A stretch of 64,000 bases of DNA from Cardiocondyla obscurior (Eukaryota > Arthropoda > Insecta > Hymenoptera > Formicidae). The stretch is taken from NCBI RefSeq assembly GCF_019399895.1, contig NC_091879.1:3241001-3305000 (forward strand). Direction: 5' to 3'. The notes under the pieces were generated by a model, which saw only the letters and a program-made list of their open reading frames with translations, was not told the DNA's origin and searched no databases. Below, piece after piece: positions 24,424-38,855 of this stretch. Position numbers and translations under genes: made by a program. How positions within the stretch are numbered: position 1 is the stretch's first letter; every line of letters starts with the position of its first letter.

Positions 24424-27400
24424 TTATTCGTCAACCAATTCCCAGAGCATCAAGGCAGCGTCGGTGCCGCCAACAGTGACGACATTCTGATCGTTATAGA
24501 GAAATCTGGCGCAAGCCACCAGCGAGCTGTATACTTTTTCTTCTACGTACTCAGCTTTGGCGCTGGTACATGGGTACCTGAAAAGCCGAAGATACCCTTC
24601 GGCATCACCACTCACTAGCATATCGTGCGCTGCCGATCTACTAGAAGTGGTGACAACTGTGGTCAATGGATAATATCGATTATTCCACTGTCCTGTAATC
24701 ACAATTATAAAAAATTTAGTTTAATTTCGATTGTTATAACGTTTGAATTATTTATTATCTAGTAATTAATAAGGAACTAACCAGAAACCATATAACCAAC
24801 TGTGCAATTGTGGGTGTACCACTTGACATCTTTCATAACCAACGGACTCTTTTCTGATGACAACACTTTTACATCCCCTAGAAATAAATATTTGAATTTA
24901 AGTTATTATTAATAAAATTAACGACTTCATAATTGCACGATTTTACTCCACTTAATATTTTTATTATAATTATTAATCAAGAATAATTTATAAAACTTAC
25001 AGAATAGCAGATCATAATCTTGAGTCACAGTTTGAAGAAAACGACTGTCAGAACTCCAGTCGAGCTGCATTAATGGTTGTGTACCGCGGATCTTGTTACT
25101 TTTTTTATAAGAAAATCCATCCCTAGATACTCTAAAAAGGTATACGCTGCCATTTTGAGAACCCATAGCCACAATTTCTCCAGCTAATAAATTAAAAAAA
25201 AAAGTTAAAATTATACTCTTTATTAAAAAAAAATTTTATACCTAATATAATACTACTTATGCGTGTAGCGTGCTTTCTTCTAATCTTTTAAAATTAAGTT
25301 TCTACTACTTTTAATATGTACGACATTGAAAAAAATTTTAATTAAATTTGTATCATACTAGGATTATATCCGATGCAAGAGAGCGGCGATCCGCATACTC
25401 TTAAAGTTGCCACAGCTGCCCCAGTATCAGCTGCTAGTACCAGAAGATGGCCTTCCGATGATCCCGCTGCTAACGCTACACCAAATGGATGGAAGGCTAT
25501 ACATATACACTCGAAACCCACCTAAAATACATAAACGTAAAGCATAAGGTTATAAATCACTACAACGCTGAAATACCTTTCTTTTTTTCTAATTAAAAAT
25601 AAATAAAAAATAGCGTATTTAGCAATTTTAAACTGTTTCACTAAGATTAATATTTTCACAAAATTAACCTGAGTAGTCCACAATAATTTGTGTCTACGCC
25701 AGAGAGCAATATTCTTATCGTGTCCGGCAGTAGCAAAAACTTCATCGTCAGGATGAACCGCCAAACCCCACAGTTGTCTCCCATGGCCAAATACAACTTG
25801 GTTGAATCTTCTTTGCAGAGAACCCTCAAGAATATTGTTTCGCGTAGTTCCGACATAAATATTTCCGTCATTTCGTCCGGGGCGTTGTGGGTATATACTA
25901 CGAACACCACCTACCGCTTCTGGTAGCTATAACATAAAATTAATTTCAATAAACGTTTTTTTCTTAGTTTTATTCTGTTACCTATGTACGATTATAATTG
26001 CGCAATTTAAAGAAAAAAAAATTATAAGCAAAAGATAAAGAATTATTTGACAGAAAAAATGGCCAGTCAAAAAATATGTATCGAACAAAGTATTTAAAAA
26101 TGGTCAACCTTTGTGTCGGTAATGCGTTTGTAATTTTGCAATGAGTCCCAAGCGGCAATTTTTCTATCTTTCTCGCCTCCAGAAAGAAGTGTGCCTTCAG
26201 ATAGCATAACGAGAGAGCTAATGCCTTTATTGTGCGCTTCGAATTCCATTCGTACAAAATATGCTCCGTCCGCGTCAACAGAATATACTGTGATAAAACC
26301 ATCACTGTCCGCTGTTACGACATCACCATCTTGTTCGAACTGGATGCTCGTTACGTGTGTACGCGACGGCTGAAAGAACAAGTAAAATTACTATTCAAAT
26401 AAAAGTTGTATTGCATAGATAAATAAATAAAAAGATTTTAAATATTAAAATATTGGCAAGTTATTAGTATATAAGTGATATATTTATTTTACCGGCTTAA
26501 TAATATCAGTTCGTTCAAAAAAGCCGTCTTTCCGCCGATTCCAGAATGTTAAATGACCACGTCCGTGTGTTATTAAAAGATTATCATCTAGCGGATGAAA
26601 TGCTGCACCCGTGAGATCTTCTTGCATAGTCTATAAATAAAAATATTAATATTAAAAAATTATCTTTCACCTTTATAGTACAATAGCAGTATTATGCATG
26701 AAAAGGAGAAAATGGAGAAGAAAACTTACCGCCACTTTTCCTAATAAGTGACCCCATTGCCATTGCCACACTGAAAGGATAGCTTCTCTTCCAGAATCCA
26801 CAGCAAGTACGTAACTACCACCATTCTATAATAATATTACATACTTAACATATACCGTTGACTTTTTACCGTTTGTTAATTATTAATCGTTAAACGAATA
26901 TTCGCAACTTATTTTTCTTTTTTCAATAAATACATTAACACGTTTAGATAAAAATAATTTTTAGTTAAATTAAATAGTTACCAGTTGTGAAAATGCTAAC
27001 GCTGAAACGCCCATTTGAAATTCGGTCATGCCGAATACATATAAGGTGAGAAGTGTCTCTGTTGACCATATACGAACGTGGGGTTGCGCCTTTCTATGCC
27101 TACCCGCCTTTTGGCCGGATGCGACAAGCTCCCTACTAGGATGAACCTAAATCAAAACTTTTTATTAGTTTTCCTGGGGTTTAAAAGTTGCATTACGCTG
27201 ATGATTTTTGGATTAAAAAAACACATAATTGCTAGTAACAATTATTAATTACAAATTATAAAATATAAAAAGAAAAAGATCTGATAGAAGAGTCACATAC
27301 GCATTTCTACATACATGCGATACTTTTTGGGATTTAATTCGTATTTTGCTTTAATTCACATTTCTTTCAATTAAAAATATTACTTACTTCCATGCACATA

Positions 27401-30400
27401 ATATCTTCTGTATGTCCAATATAATGTCGTTGCGCATTCTCTTCTCGATCGAACAGTATCGCGACAGCCGCGACGTAATACAATAACTCGCCACTGGGTA
27501 AAACCCAAAGATTTTTGCGAGTATCGGTGCCTCGATAACCGTATACCCATTCAAGCTGCAATTTTTTTTCGGGCGGTGTATTGTCGACTGGGGGTAGATG
27601 AGAAGGAGGGTAAAACGATCGTCTCAGTCCTCTGATTGTCACTCGAGCCGGTTCCTCGCGTAGCACTTCTACGACGCTGTAATCTGCAAATAATGAAAAA
27701 TAATAAAGAAAGAGATTTGAAATCGGAAGATTCTAAAAGCCTGAAAATGTCAAGTAGGTCTCGCAATATTTTTTGCGATATTTTCTCTTTTTCTATTTGT
27801 TAAAATTAATCAGAATTGATCATTGGTAATTCTTACCATTTATTCGAACAACTTCGGAGTCTGGGGCATACAAAGCTCGAGGCCTGCTCTTACTGCGAGC
27901 CCTTCTTTGACGGCCAACTTCTTCTACGACGGTGGATGGTCCACGTGATCTCGACCTTCGTATCGGGGATGTTGCAACACCACCGGTCATAACCAGAGCC
28001 GCTCCGGTACCCAAATAGAATGTATCCACATCCGCAAACTCATTTCTCAGTTGTGAAAAACTTCTTACCTAGCAACAACACAGTTGTATAGAACTATAAA
28101 GCATATTTATAATTTTGTTTGAATAAAATATCAAAAGTTCTTATATCTATATCGTATAATAAATTATGAAAAAAATAATTAACCACTTTTGTTCTGTCCA
28201 AATAATTTTATAACAGAGAAAGAAAGAAAAAAGCGAGAAAGTGCAAAAAAAAGGGAGAAAGTGAAAAAAAGAAAAAGGAAAGAGGGAGGAGGGGGAATCG
28301 ATGGCGTGCCTATTAACGAAGAAAATTGGCCTATTTGAAATTCATGTACGATCGTGACCTGAAAAGATGAATCTCTGACCTTTTTACACTCACACACACA
28401 CATATGGAGCACATTCGTCCCACTTACATCACGACCACCTTCTGTGAGATGTACATATAGCCATGTAATTTATTACAATGTCAAAAATTTAAATCAGCAG
28501 GGTGATACTCGATGTTGCACTTTTCTTTTTTCAATTCTATTCATTGTATGCTTTTGAAACGATATATTTCAATATTAATAATAGAAGTGTACGTTATAGA
28601 TAAGAATTCACAAGTACGAATAGACTTTAAACATATAAACAGTTTATAAAGATATACCGAGACTATGACAACTCTTCGTAAATGTACATGTACATGTATA
28701 GAGAAGTAAGATTATCAAATGCAATAATGAAAAAAATGTTTTTTAACGGCAATTTATAAGACGTATAAGTGAGAACCGACCCCGTTATCGTCACGCTTCA
28801 AGTTTTACCCCCGTTCTACTCCGCTCTTCTCATGGCGCGGCATGCATATTTATGGATTAACGTCGCTCTCAAGTCGATTTTACAAGTACAATGCTGATAT
28901 GTCAAATTTACATACATACGTCTTTTTTCTTTTCTGCACTTCCAAATCACGCATTCTCTCTCAGATTTTTTTTTTCAAATATATTAACCATTTTAAAAAT
29001 GACAGTTTATATAAAAAAAATATAAAAATTTAATAAACTTTAAAAAATAATTTTTTTTAAATTTTATTCAATAAAATCTAGTTTATTAGAAAGGACAATA
29101 TATTTCAATTTTTTTCTATGCAGTGCAAAAAAAAAAAAATTAAAAGTAATAAAAAAATAATTGCACTAAGGTTTCAGTATTATTCTTAAATTTTAATTCA
29201 TATACTATATTGATCCATATGGATGACTAACCTCTTGTCCAGAAACAGTAAACATTCTTTTTGCTCCATTCATTTTCAACACTTGTCCCAGATCTTCTAA
29301 TACTTCCTCAAAAGGTTGCGATGTACGCAGATTCAAAAGAACTCGACACTGATAAAAAAATTAAACTACATTAAACAGATTAAATTTGTATATCCTTAAT
29401 TATAATGATAAACGTAATACAATAATTATGAAAAAATGCTCGATTTTATTTTTATATTATTACTTATTAAAATTAATATAATAGTGAGAGGAACAGAGGG
29501 AAATTAATACGTGAGTGAATATAGATCTGAAAATACAATAAGAAATAAGAAATATTTAAAATAAAGAAATAGTTATAATTTTTAAACCTTTTACCTGAAC
29601 AGTATGGTCATGATTGTTAACGATACGAATGACACGTCCTGACGAGGGTTTTCCGCCACCAGGAGGTGGAGCTTCCTCAGTGATGGAAGCTTTCCGGCTA
29701 AGACTTGGTACTGCTGGTGGTCTACTTTGCCACCCTCCAATTCCACTTCCGGTCCCAGTGGTACCGCTCCTACTCCCTCCACCACCTGCAGGACTAGTAT
29801 ACCAAGTGTTGTTCTTCTTTCCATAACTGGCCGGCTATCATAAAAAGATAAAAAAAAAATTATTAATAACGTTAGTTAATTTGTACTACTAATAGAGATA
29901 TCCGTGATAAAAATCCAGAGTTGTATGTTATATTTAATTAAATAAAAAATCTGAGCCTGAGCTTCCTTTCTTTCTTTGAAAATATTTCAAAATATGAACC
30001 AGATAAGTGTCACATAAATTATATAAAAAACCTGCATCATATCGGCTGGCAGCGATATCACTTCAAAGGAATCACTCATTAACACGACGAAACTGTCTGT
30101 CCAGCAGCTTAAGTCTTGACTGTAATACTCGGGGTCCGAGTCGCTATAAGAATCCTCTAATTCTCGCCTGGCGCCAAAATCCGGCTCCAAATTTTCGTCC
30201 GATTGGGACGAAGACAAGCTTGCAGACTCAATTGTGAATCTCAATTGGCCCTTTGCAACCTTTGAAAATTTATTTCACTTTTCTATCACATTCACTATGT
30301 CGAATACACAAGATATATGAATTACATGTTTCGAAAAATTTAGCATGTCACCATTTCTTTTATGCTTCTTGAAAACCTATTCAATCATTAACGATTTATT

Positions 30401-33400
30401 CTGCACAAGCATCGACAAGAAAAACATTCTAATTACTTGAATGTTAGAAAGAAAGACATTAAATGTAAAGAAATAATGTACAAAGAAAAAAAAAATAAAA
30501 TAAAATAAAAAATAAGCACGTCTTTTTTAATAATAAACGTTTGAAATAGTGCGAGAGATTAAACGAGCTTCTTTTACAATTATTGCAACTACCACCCCAG
30601 ATGTGACTCATAGAATGTACATTATTATTTAACTTACTTTACGTTATTTTGATTTAATTCTCAATCTCCAATCTTAATACAATTTAAACCTCAACTTTTA
30701 GCGATGTAATGTACAGTGAAAGTGAAAGAATAACGAGATTTAGCGTGAAAGTCTGTTAGAATGATCTCATCGTCAATCTTGAATTAGATGGGACATTGCT
30801 ATCTTTTTTCGAACAAACTGACCACCTGATACAACCGCGACAGTGTTCAATGGGCGACTACTGGACTGGGGCAAGTAAGAGGTGGGATAGTTGTATTGAA
30901 GAACTAGGGTGCTGCAACATCCCCCTACTACTCCTCTCCACTTTACGTTGCCATACCTTATAAAGGGCTGCCGCAGCTCAAGGACGATCAACCCCCAACC
31001 CCCAACTCTTGAGCACCTCCTTCACCCCCTGCACCTCTCATCACAATCCTCCGCGTAACAATACTCTAATTCAGAAAATTGCCACTAGAATTTAACGGAA
31101 ATGCTGCTTTTTTTCTTTTCACGTTTATTACCATTTGTAATTTTTTAATTAACATACACCCTACTGTTACCTGCGTCAATTAAATAATATTGTACAATTC
31201 TGATTCTAATATTTAATGTCCTTGAATTCTATTGTCAAGATACTTTTCAGATCTTCGACCAATTGAATTAATTCTTTCCTTTTGACTTTGTTACAATTAA
31301 TAAAAAAACAGTACATAAATTCTTCTGATGGTCTGGCCATAATCGACAAAGGTATCATTTTGATCCCTATTAGTTCGGATGTTTCACCATGCTTAATGCT
31401 TGTTTCGATAAAAGGCGATAAAAGCATCTGCGGAAATTAAGTACGTCCACACCTCCCTGATAAATCTTTCGTGACAAGAAAAATTTCGATTTCTCTGGAA
31501 ATTCAACTCATCGTCTATTTAAGCACTTAACTTGATTAGCTAAACTAATACTAAAAGTGGATTTTGAAGAGAGGAAAAAAAAAAAGAGTTAACGAGACTA
31601 ATAGACCTATACGATGAGTTATGACTTAAAAACACGCGTGCGATCTCACTAACAAAAGTCACTCAAACATTTATGTTATTCTAATTACAGTATCGTTATA
31701 CTTTTAAAATAAATATAATAATTCTTAACGCTTTATTAATTATTTTGGCAAATTCTTTGTCCAAATGATTAGTATTTCAGTCTTCCCTATTATTCTTAAT
31801 CACTCACACTCATTGTCACACCCTCTTTTTCTTTTCTTCGGCCCAAAATTTTATTATAAATATTTTTTAATTAATAATCTGAGTGTTTCGTGTATATCGA
31901 AAACTTGTATGTACAGTACAAGAGAAAAAAAAGTAATCTCATGCAATCTCATGTAACACTAATATTAATTCTTTGAATAATTTAAATTTTGCACACGCAG
32001 GCACGCAGGTAAGCACGCACTCACAATACATGCGCCAATATTCCAAAATTTTATGGTTGTATTATATTACATATATACATATTATATTTTTAAAAATAAG
32101 ATTTCGTCATAATTTAAGTATTTCTATCTTATTCTTGTGCATATATGTAATGCGTATAAAATTATAATATAATTACAAATATCGCGTGCAATGTCATCTG
32201 AGTTGATTACAATTCTAAAAAAAGATTAGAAAAATCACGTGGTTGATAAGTCGGAGTAATAAATCTTTTCGATAAGTTTCAATGCCAAACTCAATACTCA
32301 AGAATTTCTTGGATAACCCTTGTAGATTCTTAAATAAATAAAAAAGAAAGTACGATACATCTAAATACATATATACATATATGTTCTTTTTTAATCTAAC
32401 TAAGAAACGATAGAATTAAATATACATAAAACCGTTGATAATAATAAATCGAGCATAGTCAATGAGAAAGTGAGAAACTTTTTCGTGAAAAAAACAAGTA
32501 AGAAAAATAAAATTAATTGCTTTTAATAATTACGCATTTTTCAGGAACAAGATATATCCAATTAAATATCTATTAGCATGTTTTATAACGTAAAATATTT
32601 GCTAAATGTAATCATATTCAATTTTATTCATGTTTAAAACTACTTTCGCTTCTCTCAAATGACATTAATAAATCATATTCAATTATAAAAGAAAAATCTA
32701 TATTGTAATTTCGCCAATGTTACTTCTATCTTTTCCCTTGGTCATTTCTAGCTTAACCCTAGGTATCCTTGCGATATGAAAATGAAGACTGAGATTATAT
32801 ATGTTGCGTGACAATAGCAAGGTCTCGTGATTCAAAACGTGCCACAGCGATTACGGAAAAATAATTCGTCGGAGAAAATAATAGCTTGAGTAAGGGGCAC
32901 TCGTCAGCTATCGCTCGATAGAGCAACGATTATGAAGAAAGATAAGAAGTCTAGCTAGAAAAGTAGTTCTAATTCTAATGAGTGGTTAATGAAAACTCTT
33001 TTCTATATGTATATTGCACATTTACCGTGCAACTTTTTTCACGTTCACGCTATCTTGGTGATATGAACTACGGCAAACAATGTAATCGATGATGGAGATA
33101 TCAATGCTAGAACTGTCGTCGATGTCGATTTGCATATAAATAAATGGTTGCACTAACGTTTAAAAGATAGAAAATTACACGCATATGCTTATATACATTT
33201 CTAATATATATACATATATATACATTAGACGTATATGCGTAAACGTTTTAATTGTTTTCTCAGTAACGATCGACAGTTTTAGAAAATTATATATAATTTT
33301 TTTTCTTTAATTTTAATTGCCTACCTACAGTTTCTGGGAGTAACATATTGTTTGAAGCTTCCTGTACATATAGATATATAATTGTTTTAATAAAGAAATA

Positions 33401-36400
33401 GAAAAAAGGGTCAGAAAACTTGAAAACAAATCGATAAAAAAAAAAAAAAACCATTTTCTAGAGCAACGAACCCGACTTTTAACTTGAAATCTAGAAAAGC
33501 GACGTCTTAAAGGTGAGCCAAGCAAAGAGAACTTGGTGTTTATTGATCCCAAGAGGCCGGTTGACCAACGGTCAATGAGATACGGTCTCTCTCTCCCCCC
33601 ATTCCTCCTTTCCACCTCTTGCCACCCTCTAGAACGGCCTTCTTAACGGAAGTAAGATTTGCCTTCTCTCTTCCACCCTCCCTTCTCTACTTACTACACC
33701 ATGATTCATGCGTTCTCAGTCCTGTTCTAACTAACTAAGAAAACCCAGTTAAAATTGCAATAAACCTATGAAATCATCCAAAAATTCAAGGAAAACTTAC
33801 AGCATAATAATCGTTTAATCGATATGATTAAATTTTATACATAATTGTTAAAGTAACGCTTGTAAACCGTAGCTTGTGTAAATGCAAGAAATCGTTATTG
33901 CGACTTAAAAACAAAAAATGAACGTTACTCCTATTATTTATGGCATTAGCTGCAGTGATTGTTGTACATATTTTACGTTCCAAGCATTGTGCACATGGCA
34001 CATACGACTGGTAATAGTGACTTCTTGTTGATAGTATGTAATTAGGTCACCAATAGCGTGGCAAGCGAGGAACATAAGGAACAAACACGCAATTTGCGCT
34101 AAGAAAAGGGAACGAAGGTGAACGAACATATAATAAAAATCTAATTAATGGCACGAATCTCTGTCGCGATAGCGTAAGTGTAAAGACGTGTACGGTATGT
34201 TAGGTTGTCAGAAACGATTAGAATAATGGGAATGTAAAATAGACCAATGCACTATTTCGCGCATTATTAAAAGTGATTGTAATGAAATGGAATCTCATGA
34301 CTTGTAAAACGCGATATTTTTCATGAATCACGTTTCATTGCCAAATCAAATTTTATTTAATGAATTAGACTTTTTCGCAGATGTAAATTTTTTTTTTTTT
34401 ATATAAAAACTTATTTTTCAGCTTAAAATAGTAAAATTGTTAGTTATTAATTTTTCCTTTCTTTATCTTTATCCTACGCACTTTCTTCTTTTTTAATTAA
34501 TCAAATCGTAAGGTGAGTTGTGTATTTTAGAATGCTCTGGCAGGAAACTAATTAGAACCAATTGGCATGTAAATCTTCATTGTTTAATGGAAGAATCATA
34601 TATAAACTTCAGCCACTTTGGGGTATTAAGGAATAATCCTGCACATGGTTAGCGATCGAAATAACTGGATCGTAATCGCATCAAAGTGCACCGTAATACA
34701 TAACGAATTAAATTGGTCACGCCTTTGAAATAACGGAAGGGTGTGATCCATGATGCCGAATGACGTAAGAAGAAATAAAATTGCCCTTTCATTTATTGCA
34801 TCCATAAATCTAATAAGCAATCAAACATTTAAAAATCATAAAATGTAGTTAAAAATTGTTAATTTAATATTGATTACTAAGTCATAAAATTTCATAATTT
34901 AATAGCATTACGCAAAAAAAAAATTAATTGCGTTACTTTTTCAATAACAGTAACAGTAATGCCAAGTGGTTCTAAAGGGAAAAGAAAGAAAATTGAGAAA
35001 AAGAGAGCACTTTCCTTTCTCGTACTAATACAATTTTACGTTGCGTGCGGCCTGTTTTTAAGTAGCTGATCTGGGCCAGATACTCAAACGTCCTCTCGTC
35101 ATAGTCGTCGTCAGCAGTATTGTACAAAGTGGTTTTATAAATTGATGCCATATCGCGATACTTTCTCCAAAAGTTATTTTACAAAACTATATTTCGACAT
35201 ATTCATAACGATATGCTAAATTCTGCTGTACATTAGTATTCTTAGTTTATTATATTATTTTACGATTTTTTTTATTAACCGACTATAAAATGGTTTGTTT
35301 GAATTTGTAGTACGATAAAGTCGATCATGATTAAGAAAAAGAAGTGTTTGCAATGTCAATCAAATTCATGAGTACCTCTCGATATCAATTAACGCTTTAA
35401 TCGAACGTGATTGACCCTCGTCTCTCTTACCTTGAAAGTCTTGTAGCTCGACACTACGTAGGAGGCACCATCCTCAAGTTCGTCGAGATGAATCTTTCGG
35501 TCACCATCCATTGAAAAAATATGGCGCGCACCTCTCGGTAAATCCAGCCGAAGAGACAATCTATCCAATAGAGCCTCCAAAGAACCAATGTCACGGCCAG
35601 GTTTAAATCTAAAAATATAATATACATGATGTTAAATATAATATACATGATCTTGTACCTTTTTTCATAAAATGCTTTCTATAAAAATGCTAAACGGCAT
35701 TTTTTTAAGTAAATACAATTTTAGAAAATTTAGAAATGGCATGAATTGTACATATTTCTTTTCATTATTTTTCAATTCTTTAATAATTTTTACTTTTTTT
35801 AAGTTAAAAAGTTTTTCTTTTGTTCTTTCAAAGTAATTGTCATTAAATGATAACATAGTGCGTAATATACTTCGTCATGATAAATACCCACATATGACGA
35901 AGAAATACACATGCTGCCACCCCCTCACATCCATTATATGCATATGCATATTCATCTATGTACATATGTACTAATAAACTTTGTAGATTTTGACGCAGAT
36001 CTGTTATTATGATCTTAATCGTCAGGTAATAATATGCATAATTAAAATTAATTATGCCTGTTCTCGACACCTTTATTTTAATGAGTTCTTGACTTAGAAT
36101 AAAGTATCAACCTAATCGAAACGACACTTACCTGAACTCCACTCCTGGAAAATACGGATCGCCATTTTTATAAAAGGTAACTCTTCTCGCTCGCCAGTAA
36201 CCGAGGTTATTATATCTCGCGGCTTGTAGCTCGTGCCGGCTCTTAGGTCGGCTCGGCTGCTCCGACTGCTCCGGAGGCGGCATGCGGGGACTGGAGGGTC
36301 TGCTTTGCCTCCAGTAGCCGGCCATGCCGCTTCCACCCCCACCTTCACCGCCAACCAACACACCCCCGACCTCTTCTTGCGTCGTCATTCCACCCTCCAC

Positions 36401-36964
36401 TGCGATTCCACCCTCTTCGTCTCTGTCCTCCTCTTCTTCCTCCTCGGCATCCTCCTCCTCTTCCTCTTCCTCTTCTGCCTCCTCCTCCTCCTCTTCGTCA
36501 TCCTCTGCCGGCATCGCTGATGTGGTGGGCGTCGCGACGCTTGCGGCGACACCGCCCTTGGACAAATTCTCGTGAATCCTCGACGTTTCTTGCTCCTCTT
36601 TTCTCATTACGTCTAAATAAAAGAATCGACAATTTTTGAAATTATCTGCAGGCAAATTTCCGTATCTCATAACTATTCTGAATTTTGCCTATAATTAATT
36701 ACATTTCTTTGTCTTCCAACTATTATTACTTTTGCTACGCTTTAGATCACTCTGAAGTAAAAAAAATTCAAATAAAAAGAAAAATCTCTGGCTCTCTTTT
36801 TTACCAGTGATTTCCTGAGTCACTGTCGTCGTGATAGTTGCAGCAGTTGTTTGATCGTCACCACCTTCACCGTTAATCTCGTTACTATCGCCAGCCACAA
36901 GATCTTCGCTTTTCTCGCCCAATTTATTGGCACTCGAATCCAAATGGTTTTCGGTCTCGATCAT
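24424..36964 (-). CDS. DCX-EMAP: Doublecortin-domain echinoderm microtubule-associated protein (DCX-EMAP)
   Basis: Seventeen exons, all phase-consistent, give 1186 aa. They are: 36964-36805, 36612-36132, 35608-35431, 30259-30032, 29834-29595, 29348-29232, 28068-27837, 27683-27388, 27146-26982, 26825-26730, 26630-26493, 26369-26109, 25926-25669, 25521-25359, 25183-25001, 24877-24782 and 24692-24424. After an acidic Glu-rich N-terminus comes a doublecortin domain (about 197-275, RRVTFYKNGDPYFPGVEFR). A Ser/Gly linker and a second DCX-like domain follow (about 418-490, CRVLLNLRTSQPFEEVLEDL). Then come the HELP motif (LEWVYGYRGTDTRKNLWVL) and EMAP-type WD repeats to the C-terminus (ALMLWELVDE). 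In Drosophila this microtubule-binding protein works in ciliated mechanoreceptors (chordotonal and campaniform) and is needed for mechanotransduction. The ATG at 36964 has an in-frame upstream stop. An alternative 5' exon may exist at 39098-38856. Confidence 0.92.
28069..29231 (-). other. DCX-EMAP intron of about 1.2 kb
   Basis: This intron separates the two exons that together encode the second doublecortin-like domain. It is AT-rich, with a GAAAAAGAAAGAGGGAGGAG-type purine stretch near 28208-28296 and a small GC-richer patch near 28770-28850. I see no other gene in it. Confidence 0.7.
31206..31427 (-). CDS. Unrecognised small ORF inside a DCX-EMAP intron (possible terminal exon)
   Basis: An ATG-started frame of 73 codons is preceded directly by a good acceptor (TTTCCGCAG|ATG) and ends at a TAA. 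The protein has a mixed, natural-looking composition, with MARPSEEFMYCFFINCNKV followed by an amphipathic Lys/Leu/Glu-rich helix. I do not recognise a family. It could be the last exon of a nested minus-strand gene, a skipped exon or chance: frames of this length are expected now and then in 64 kb. Confidence 0.2.
   Translation of the reverse strand: MLLSPFIETSIKHGETSELIGIKMIPLSIMARPSEEFMYCFFINCNKVKRKELIQLVEDLKSILTIEFKDIKY
33938..34129 (-). CDS. Candidate small secreted peptide ORF in a DCX-EMAP intron
   Basis: An ATG frame of 63 codons begins MFVHLRSLFLAQIACLFLMF, a basic start plus a hydrophobic core. A cleavage-like site ACHA|IGD follows, then a polar mature part of about 38 residues ending in a stop. 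That layout is typical of a secreted peptide. There is one Cys in the mature part and no dibasic processing sites. No family is recognised and no homologue can be checked; it may be chance. Confidence 0.22.
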   Translation of the reverse strand: MFVHLRSLFLAQIACLFLMFLACHAIGDLITYYQQEVTITSRMCHVHNAWNVKYVQQSLQLMP

Positions 36965-38855
36965 CCGCAAAGTGAGGCCACCGCCACCAGACACGTTCTT
37001 ACTCAACCTGTGCTTTTACGATCAGAAAAACGATCCAGATTCCGGATCGGCAAAGAAATATTCCTTTATTCAGCTTTGATAAGCTTTGCATTATCAGATC
37101 TTGACGTATCTGCAACGTAATAATAAAATATGAATTAATACAAAGTTAATATTATGTAACTAAGAATTACAAGAAAATTTGCCTATACGATCAAGAATTT
37201 ATATGTTACGAAAGCGAAACGTCTTGCTAAAATGTAATGACAGATAGTAGACTTTACTAAAAGAATGTTTATTAATTAATTTAAATGAGGACTGGAACAA
37301 GATAAAAAAAAAGCAATCTCATCATACGTTAAACATTGAAAATTAAACTACCCATTGCATTGAAAACGAGCGAGTGCACTGTTCGACATTTCTTTTTACG
37401 TTCTAAGATTTCTTACAATTGGTAGATCGAAACATAGCACGAGTTGCCACTTGGAGAACACTGCAAGTGCTGGTCAGTCGATCACGTGTTGCGTGATAGC
37501 CGGGGATTCCTGATCGATCGGCCGTTTTTATTTCGCAACTGCAGCTTTCACTGCAGGTCCATCGATCACCGACTCGAACAGTATATACGTATGTATTTTG
37601 TCAACTCTCATACATCGTTTCTGTTATTATTCTGCTACTGTTACGAATTTAGCTGACGATTTAAATGCTGTAATATATGCTTAATCTTCGTAGGAATTTT
37701 GTAATGCCGCCTAAACTCGTGGAAAGATTTATGTAACGTAACGCATCTACCTGACTTAATGATTTTAGATCTGATATCTTTTATATCATTCAAAAATGGA
37801 ATCGTCCGCGAAATAGCTATAACTCTACTGACTATCCAACTATTTCCTGATAGTTCCTACGTGCACGAGACACGTCGTGCGTGACACCCCGTTCTCGAAT
37901 GCAAAACAGCATCGGCTGCTTTCCGCAATGATTTACACGCTCGTTTTTCATCTCGTTTAGTCTCTCCAAGCGTTAGTTAGCGACAGCTTTACCGTTTTGA
38001 CTGATAAATGCAGGAAACTCTATGGCGGACGAATTAATTCATACTCGCAATAATTTACTTGATTCAATAATTCGACAAGTTTTACAATACTTGAAGTGAA
38101 TATCAACTTCTTTTTAAATATAGATTTACAACAGTTGAAATCACATTAAAACGTTGCAATTAAAAGTAATTTTATAATCTTTTTTTTTTTTTTTATAAAA
38201 GAACAAAATATCTATTTTCTAATAGAAAAGTTATACAGATTATAAATGTCAAGAATATAAATTTGTAAAAAGGATCTCATCTTTCTATAAATTAATTTAA
38301 TTTCAAAAGTAAGAACATCTAATATCATCCGTATTATTTTTACCTTTTTTCAATATATTTTAAAAAGTGCAGAAAAATTTAGCCATTAAACTATTTTTGA
38401 GGCCAAAATTTATCTTTTTTTATGTTATTCAGTTTAAATCAATTTATCTCATGTTTCATTCTTTATAAAAACAATTATTTAAAAATTATTACACTCTATT
38501 ATAAAAATTGTCTAAAATTCAAAAAAATCAAAGAAAAATAATTATATCAGCTACCTCGATATTTGAAGGTGTTTAATTAGTAGATGCGACAATAACTTTG
38601 AGTACTAACTTGATTTCATGAACTGGCATTGCGGAAAGCAGAGAAGAAAGAACCCGTTGACGTTGAGATTTAGAAAAGCACACTACGAACTCAAGTTCAC
38701 CAAAGTTCACTGACACTAGACCGCGATTGTCGATGATCGGCCGCACGTGAATCAACGTGAAAGAAATAAAATAAAAAAGAAAATGAAAAATTCACATCAT
38801 CGTCGTTCGCGTTATCGCGGGAGCTTTGATATTTTTTATTGACGCGGGTTATCAC

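Larger units (their letters stand above)
30260..35430 (-). other. Long DCX-EMAP intron (about 5.2 kb)
   Basis: This is the largest intron of the gene, between the first DCX domain and the linker exon. It contains two small minus-strand frames reported separately (31206-31427 and 33938-34129). Several GC-richer patches occur (30770-31070, 33440-33720, 35040-35130). Splice phases 0/0 on both sides fit. Enhancers or nested transcripts are possible but not shown. Confidence 0.6.

Noticed and set aside
30752..30775. Minus-strand TGAGATCATT resembling the bantam 5' end
   Set aside because: Only the first ten bases match and no partner arm forms a hairpin.
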